Source: Candidatus Poribacteria bacterium
GTDB lineage: Bacteria; Poribacteria; WGA-4E; JAJDTR01
Length of the DNA: 37,989 bases
Direction: 5' to 3'
Assembly: GCA_022827055.1 (NCBI GenBank)
Contig: JAJDTR010000089.1
Coordinates: 1-37,989, forward strand
Within the stretch, counting starts at the first letter, position 1; each line of letters opens with the position of its first letter. The notes under the pieces were generated by a model. The model was not told the origin of the DNA. It saw only the letters and a program-made list of their open reading frames with translations, and ran no database searches. This document shows, piece by piece, positions 33,972 through 37,989 of the stretch. Position numbers and translations under genes: made by a program.

Positions 33972-35012
33972 TCAATAATCCCGTTCAACGGCGAATTTGA
34001 CAAGCGGTATGAAGAGGTTCTTTGCTCGGTTATCCGGGATATGGGCGAATCGCTGCGCGAATTGGGCGCATGCTTCCTCAACTAGCGCTTTGGCCCGTTT
34101 CTGTGCATATGCAATTGATTGATACTTATCCATGAGTGACAATACCTCATTTATGTCGGCTAAACTTTTTCTGCTTCGATTCTTGGCCATGATTTCGACG
34201 ACTCGGTCCGCCTCGTCATGCGCACACGAATTGAACAGATGAATCAATACTAATGTACGTTTTCCCTCGCTGATGTCTCCAGCGATTTCTTTGCCGTATT
34301 GGCTTTCTTCCCCGATGAGATTCAGAACATCATCTTGAATTTGAAAAGCGACGCCCAAGTTCTTGCCAATTTCAATGAAGTGATCCACATCAGTCTTTGC
34401 GGCTCCTGCCGTAATCGCACCCAAGCGACAGGGTGCGATTGACGTGTACCAAGCGGTCTTCTGCACGCACATCGTCCAATAATCATCTTCGGTGAGATTC
34501 CACCGATTGTTATCGACCCAACTTAGCTCAATGTGTTGCCCTTCGACAACTTGATTGCTCAGACACGTGAATTCGGCGAGAACCTGGAATGCGACCTCGT
34601 GCCCAAGTATCTCGGCGTTTCGGTGGAGCATCTCCCACATTCGGCAGTGAAGCGCATCTCCCGCGTTGAGCGCTAACGGAATTCCATATTTCTGGTTCAG
34701 GCATGGTTCCCCACGACGAAGGTCCGATCCGTCTTCGATATCGTCATGGATTAGCAACCAATTCTGTAGCACTTCAAGCGCTGCCGCGGTATTGAATGCT
34801 ACTTTGGGATCGCCGCCAAACGCCTCGCAAATGAGCAAACACAGCGCCGGGCGTAGCCGTTTGCCGGATCTCTGAGGATAATCCCGCATCATCTCGTAAA
34901 GGCATTGCACCTCGTCTCGAGCATGTTCGGACGGAAGAAAATCAAGAATGTACGCATCAATCTCCGTTTTGACTTCGCCGAGAAATTCTTTCAATACGTT
35001 AGCATCTGCCAT
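33972..35012 (-). CDS. Trans-isoprenyl (polyprenyl) diphosphate synthase, possibly geranylgeranyl-type
   Basis: 346 residues from ATG 35012. An in-frame TTG at 35051 would add 13 basic residues; AAGG lies very close to the ATG. The family motifs are complete: GKRLRP (50-55), first Asp-rich motif DDIED (90-94) in LLIHDDIEDGSDLRRG, Gln157-type helix NQVVEGQHIEL, second Asp-rich motif DDVLN (227-231) in FQIQDDVLNLIG, and GKRT (250-253). The second motif ends in Asn not Asp, as often seen in archaeal- and eukaryote-like short-chain enzymes. Trp at the fifth position before the first motif would limit chain length, hinting at a C20 product; this is inference. It condenses IPP with allylic diphosphates. 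Confidence 0.88.
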   Translation of the reverse strand: MADANVLKEFLGEVKTEIDAYILDFLPSEHARDEVQCLYEMMRDYPQRSGKRLRPALCLLICEAFGGDPKVAFNTAAALEVLQNWLLIHDDIEDGSDLRRGEPCLNQKYGIPLALNAGDALHCRMWEMLHRNAEILGHEVAFQVLAEFTCLSNQVVEGQHIELSWVDNNRWNLTEDDYWTMCVQKTAWYTSIAPCRLGAITAGAAKTDVDHFIEIGKNLGVAFQIQDDVLNLIGEESQYGKEIAGDISEGKRTLVLIHLFNSCAHDEADRVVEIMAKNRSRKSLADINEVLSLMDKYQSIAYAQKRAKALVEEACAQFAQRFAHIPDNRAKNLFIPLVKFAVERDY

Positions 35013-35104
35013 AACCTTGGATTGGACCTTCCGCTGTATGAATTTTGGCAAAGATAATAGTTCCGGATATTGACTTATCCATTCTTAATATTTCTTGTAT
35101 TCTA

Positions 35105-35446
35105 CTAAGTTCGACTTTGTACATTTAAACCGTATGACAGACGGTGTCAATCAAACGCTACAGAAAAACACTTGAGATTTTACCCATCTGGGCTGTTGGG
35201 TTGACCTGTGAAAAAGTCTTCCCTAGACTAGACCTGGTGTTTCACCCAACCCGATGCATCGGGGGAAGTCGCCGGCGATTTCTAAAGGCCTCTAACCTTT
35301 CGCCCCGCCGGGGCTTTGGTTTAGTGTGGCTTGGCCTGCTATACACCTTTCGCGCCGCTGGCGCTCTCAAAAGCTGGTGCGCAGTGCGCACATCACGAGA
35401 AATGGTGGGCAGTGCCCACCCTACAAATGTACAAAGTCGAGCTAAG
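35105..35446. mobile_element. MITE-like element: 342 bp with 22-bp terminal inverted repeats
   Basis: The left end (35105-35126) and right end (35425-35446) are inverted copies matching at 20 of 22 positions, with 16 contiguous identical bases (core TCGACTTTGTACATTT). The interior has no credible gene but six short palindromes. No clear target-site duplication is seen. Best read as a small non-autonomous element or its remnant. Confidence 0.55.
35250..35420. repeat. Cluster of six palindromes inside the MITE-like element
   Basis: CCCGATGCATCGGG (35250-35263), TCGCCGGCGA (35269-35278), GCCCCGCCGGGGC (35302-35314), GCGCC/GGCGC around GCT (35352-35364), GTGCGCAGTGCGCAC (35377-35391) and GGTGGGCAGTGCCCACC (35404-35420). 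The last two share a GCAGTGC centre. Strong pairing is expected in RNA from either strand. Confidence 0.8.
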
Positions 35447-35587
35447 GAGTTTGACCAAGAAGCCCGACTTAGGAGAATGAGTAACGACTTAAGCTACATA
35501 CGTAGCGAAAAACGGAAAACAGGGGCTATTCGTTTCCATTGGTTACTTTGGCATGGTTGAACAAGGATTTCCACCCCCGACTACCGT

Positions 35588-36547
35588 CTAAGCGTCTCCA
35601 TCCGGGTGCATGAGAATCTTCAGAGAAGGTTCTGGACCGCGGGTCAGGTCAAGCGCTTCATGAAACTGAGCGAGTGGGAAGTGATGACTGATAATCTCTG
35701 CAAGGTTTACTCTCCTTGATTTGGCAAACTCAACAGCCCGTTCGAATTTGTCGCCAAATGCGTGTACGCCTACAATCTTCAACTCGCGGAAGAAGATGTC
35801 AAAAGGTTTGACGGTCATTCTTGCGTCGGGCGCCGCAACGCCGAAGAGAAGAAATCTGCCCCCGGATTGGGTAAAATCAAGCATCTGCTCCTGAGCAATA
35901 GGATTGCCCGTTGCATCAACAGTCAAATGGAACCCGTCGGGGTGCGCCTCCAAGAGTTTTTCTTTAAGATTATCGCGTGCATCAAAGACTTCGTCTGCCC
36001 CCAATTCTTTCGCCTTGGTCAGTTTTTCCGCTGCGATATCCGCGACCGCAACCGACCGAGCGCCGGCGAGTTTGGCCACCTGCATGAGAAGCAACCCGAT
36101 GGGGCCGCCACCTACGACCAAGACTTCGTCACCGAGATTTACGCCAACGGTGTCGATTCCGTTGATAGCGCAGGCTAAGGGTTCGACAAGCGCTCCTTCG
36201 TCATAAGTGAGGTGGCCAATCTTGAACGCGTTCTCTTCCCGCACCTTTGCGTAGTCCTCGAAACCGCCGGGTGCCCACACACCGTATCCCGCGCCCGGAT
36301 GAACAGCTACACGGTCGCCCGGAACCAACCTAGTAACTTTTTTTCCTACTTCAATAACCTCGCCCGAGAATTCGTGTCCGGGAATAATAGGAAAATATCC
36401 GCCGTATTCTCCCTTCAGAATGTGGAGATCAGTGCCACAGATGCCTGCCGAATGAACTTTGAGTAATACCTCGTCATCACCTTGTTCGGGTATTTCTGTT
36501 GTTCCGACGCGCAACGTGTCGATTGCATCAAAGAATACCGCTTGCAT
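35588..36547 (-). CDS. Short zinc-dependent medium-chain alcohol/polyol dehydrogenase, copy 1
   Basis: 319 residues, MDR family. Catalytic-zinc residues are kept: Cys37 and Asp40 in ICGTDLHILKG, His58-Glu59 in IPGHEFSG, Glu122 in ALVEPLACA. The NAD-binding motif is GGGPIG (146-151). The structural-zinc lobe with its four Cys, normally about 30 residues after VNP, is missing: HPGAGYGVWAPGGFEDY passes straight to the next strand. This explains the short length against ~345 in sorbitol or threonine dehydrogenases. It should oxidise a sugar alcohol or similar substrate. Highly similar to the gene 61 bases upstream on the same strand (both end RGPEPSLKILMHP), a tandem duplication. Confidence 0.88.
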   Translation of the reverse strand: MQAVFFDAIDTLRVGTTEIPEQGDDEVLLKVHSAGICGTDLHILKGEYGGYFPIIPGHEFSGEVIEVGKKVTRLVPGDRVAVHPGAGYGVWAPGGFEDYAKVREENAFKIGHLTYDEGALVEPLACAINGIDTVGVNLGDEVLVVGGGPIGLLLMQVAKLAGARSVAVADIAAEKLTKAKELGADEVFDARDNLKEKLLEAHPDGFHLTVDATGNPIAQEQMLDFTQSGGRFLLFGVAAPDARMTVKPFDIFFRELKIVGVHAFGDKFERAVEFAKSRRVNLAEIISHHFPLAQFHEALDLTRGPEPSLKILMHPDGDA

Positions 36548-36608
36548 ATTGGTCCTTTCGCATCAGTTGCTAATAAACGTACTCGGATAACCTACAATGT
36601 ACAGGACG

Positions 36609-37565
36609 CTATGAAGCTTCAGGATGCATGAGAATCTTGAGCGACGGTTCCGGTCCGCGCGTTGTTTCAATGGCTTTGGCGAATTCGGCAAGGGGGAAAT
36701 GATGGCTGATGAGATCCACGAGCTTTACGCGCTTCGCTTTGGCAAGTGCCAATGACCTCTCGAATTTGTTGCCGAGCGAGTATGCACCGATAATCTTTAG
36801 TTCACGTTTAAAAATATCATAAGGTTCGACTCCCATGATGGCGCCGGGCGAAGCGAATCCAAATACTAACACCGTGCCTCGATCAGCGGTAAAACCAAGG
36901 AGCTGTTCTTGGGCTTTGGGATTTCCCGTGGCGTCGATGGTCAAATGGAATCCGTCGGGATGCGTGGCAAGAAGCTGGTCCTTGAGATTTCTGTCTACGA
37001 CAATGGTCTCGTCCGCACCGAGTTCCTTGGCTTTCGCGAGTTTTTCTTCCACGACATCCGTGACGGTCACCGAGAGTGCACCAGATAATTTTGCCACTTG
37101 CAGCATTAATAGACCGATTGGGCCTGCACCGGCTACTAGCACCTCATCGCCTAAAGTAACCCTTGCGCTATCGATAGCGTGGACGATACAGCCAAGGGTT
37201 TCTATCAACGCGCCTTCATCGTAGGTGAGATCGTCCAGGGGATGGGCACGTGAGGCACGAACCGCGACGTAATCTTCAAATCCGCCGGCAATCAGTGTTC
37301 CGTAGCCAATTCCCGATGGATTCACCGTCACACGGTCACCTAGGCTGTGAGTGGTGACATTCTTCCCGATTTCAACGACATCTCCGCAGAATTCATGACC
37401 TGGAATGACCGGTAGCACGCCGAACTCCCCTTTGAGAATGTGAAGGTCGCTTCCACAGATTCCAGCCGATCGGACATTTAACAAGATTTCATCGCCACCG
37501 GGTTTTGGGATTTCCCTGGTCCCAACGCGTATAGTCTCAATATCATCAATGTAAATAGCTTGCAT
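36609..37565 (-). CDS. Short zinc-dependent medium-chain alcohol/polyol dehydrogenase, copy 2
   Basis: 318 residues from ATG 37565, chosen because an AAGGTGAGAGG ribosome site immediately precedes it and because it then aligns with copy 1 (MQAIYIDDIETIRVGT against MQAVFFDAIDTLRVGT). Catalytic zinc site: Cys37 and Asp40 in ICGSDLHILKG, His57-Glu58, Glu122 in ALIETLGC. NAD motif GAGPIG. The structural-zinc lobe is missing at the same point (NPSGIGYGTLIAGGFEDY). Divergence from copy 1 is spread over the whole length and includes the substrate-facing parts, so the two probably prefer different polyols or act in sequence. Confidence 0.88.
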   Translation of the reverse strand: MQAIYIDDIETIRVGTREIPKPGGDEILLNVRSAGICGSDLHILKGEFGVLPVIPGHEFCGDVVEIGKNVTTHSLGDRVTVNPSGIGYGTLIAGGFEDYVAVRASRAHPLDDLTYDEGALIETLGCIVHAIDSARVTLGDEVLVAGAGPIGLLMLQVAKLSGALSVTVTDVVEEKLAKAKELGADETIVVDRNLKDQLLATHPDGFHLTIDATGNPKAQEQLLGFTADRGTVLVFGFASPGAIMGVEPYDIFKRELKIIGAYSLGNKFERSLALAKAKRVKLVDLISHHFPLAEFAKAIETTRGPEPSLKILMHPEAS

Positions 37566-37576
37566 CCTCTCACCTT
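37566..37576 (-). promoter_or_regulatory. Ribosome binding site for dehydrogenase copy 2
   Basis: AAGGTGAGAGG on the - strand directly before ATG 37565; it favours this start over ATGs 7 and 5 codons upstream. Confidence 0.55.
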
Positions 37577-37707
37577 GCATTCTCATCTGTCAGGAGTGAA
37601 AAGCCAAACAAAGAGTACCGCTTCTTGGCATGTTCTGCGGGCGACACATTCAGAGATTGCAAATCTTCAATTCGAAAACGCCCGGAAATCTACTCCGAAA
37701 CAGGTTT

Positions 37708-37821
37708 AAAATCGTTGGTGGCGTTGATACTCATTCCGATTCGTCGCCCACCCTGCCCATCGTTTTTGCACACTTAGGAATCGGCAAAAAATTCATCAAC
37801 AATACGGTTTTCAATCGCTAG
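37708..37821 (+). pseudogene. Possible remnant of an IS110-type transposase N-terminus
   Basis: The frame reads KIVGGVDTHSDSS and later LGIGKKF before a stop. IS110 transposases begin with a similar (V)GGVDTH.D stretch carrying the first acidic catalytic residue, and continue into an LG....F segment. Only about 38 codons are left and the match is short, so this is a tentative call. Confidence 0.22.
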
Positions 37822-37962
37822 GACCGCAAATTTTTTAATTCTTATTTTCGTAATTGTTTAGTCCATTGACTCCTTGCAGCGAATACAAGGCGCTCCCTTT
37901 ATTCCACGACCGATGGCAATTTCTCCCATGTACCCAACATGCGAGCGATATCCCTTGTGGGA

Positions 37963-37977
37963 GGGGCATCTTGCCCC
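37963..37977. repeat. GGGGCA-TCT-TGCCCC hairpin repeat
   Basis: Exact 6-bp arms around TCT, within GTGGGAGGGGCATCTTGCCC. Same class of small GC-rich intergenic palindromes as at 35404-35420. Confidence 0.6.
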
Positions 37978-37989
37978 GATGCAGGAGCG

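Larger units (their letters stand above)
35052..35587. other. 536-base intergenic stretch
   Basis: It lies between the two - strand genes for medium-chain dehydrogenase 1 and polyprenyl synthase. It is mostly filled by the inverted-repeat-bounded element. A 138-codon open frame on the + strand crosses the palindromes and does not look like a protein. The promoter of the polyprenyl synthase gene should be in its left part, but I see no clear match. Confidence 0.6.
37577..37989. other. Right-edge stretch without an intact gene
   Basis: About 410 bases upstream of the - strand dehydrogenase. It holds a possible decayed transposase fragment (37708-37821) and a small GGGGCA/TGCCCC hairpin near the end. 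No tRNA or complete gene is seen. Confidence 0.55.

Noticed and set aside
35250..35420. Regular short palindromes considered as a CRISPR array
   Set aside because: The units differ in sequence and spacing; there are no identical direct repeats with unique spacers and no cas genes.
35144..35560. 138-codon open frame on the + strand
   Set aside because: It runs through the palindrome cluster of the inverted-repeat element; composition follows the repeats and no domain or ribosome site is seen.

Overview
The window reads as a gene-dense piece of a Gram-negative-type bacterial chromosome. My best guess is the Candidatus Poribacteria / Planctomycetes-like lineages. The reasons are the many PQQ-type and other beta-propeller proteins, a DUF1080 protein, a dipeptide epimerase, a TAXI-type TRAP transporter, an Rpn-family nuclease gene and short palindromic GTAGG/GGGCAGTGCCC-type intergenic repeats. 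This is inference from gene content; no rRNA or tRNA gene was seen to test it.

Layout of the first half, all + strand. 3-4889: the 3' part of a zinc amidohydrolase-like gene (AstE/AspA family) and two exported PQQ-type propellers, one of them multidomain. 5105-6109: an Rpn-type nuclease. 6161-13142: a tight block with a LuxE/EhpF-like adenylate-forming enzyme, a Vgb/YncE-like propeller, an aldehyde dehydrogenase-fold reductase whose general-base Glu is absent, an Fe-dependent alcohol dehydrogenase, a PQQ propeller and a HemN/HemW-like radical SAM enzyme. The last three overlap end to start. This looks like a split carboxylate reduction route (acid to aldehyde to alcohol). 13214-15637: one long gene fusing DUF488, a NERD nuclease and a UvrD-like helicase, a candidate genome-defence or DNA-repair protein.

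15837-26743, + strand: a tandem pair of PQQ propeller paralogues, an orphan LivJ-like lipoprotein, a kelch propeller, and a second run of metabolic genes (HAD hydrolase, PaaK-like ligase, Tat/lipoprotein PQQ sugar dehydrogenase-like protein, flavin-dependent halogenase-like enzyme with a WxWxIP motif, and a haloacid-dehalogenase-type HAD protein). 26790-30529, + strand: a TAXI TRAP transporter whose binding protein and fused permease genes are separated by a DUF1080 gene.

30607-37565, - strand: short-chain dehydrogenase, dipeptide epimerase, class II fructose-bisphosphate aldolase, polyprenyl diphosphate synthase, and two paralogous medium-chain dehydrogenases that both lack the structural-zinc lobe. 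The gaps here hold palindrome clusters, including a 342-bp non-coding element bounded by 22-bp inverted repeats (MITE-like), and a possible decayed IS110-type fragment near the right edge.

The most interesting items are the DUF488-NERD-helicase fusion, the split carboxylate-reductase block, the halogenase-like/HAD pair, the DUF1080-in-TRAP operon and the inverted-repeat-bounded element.
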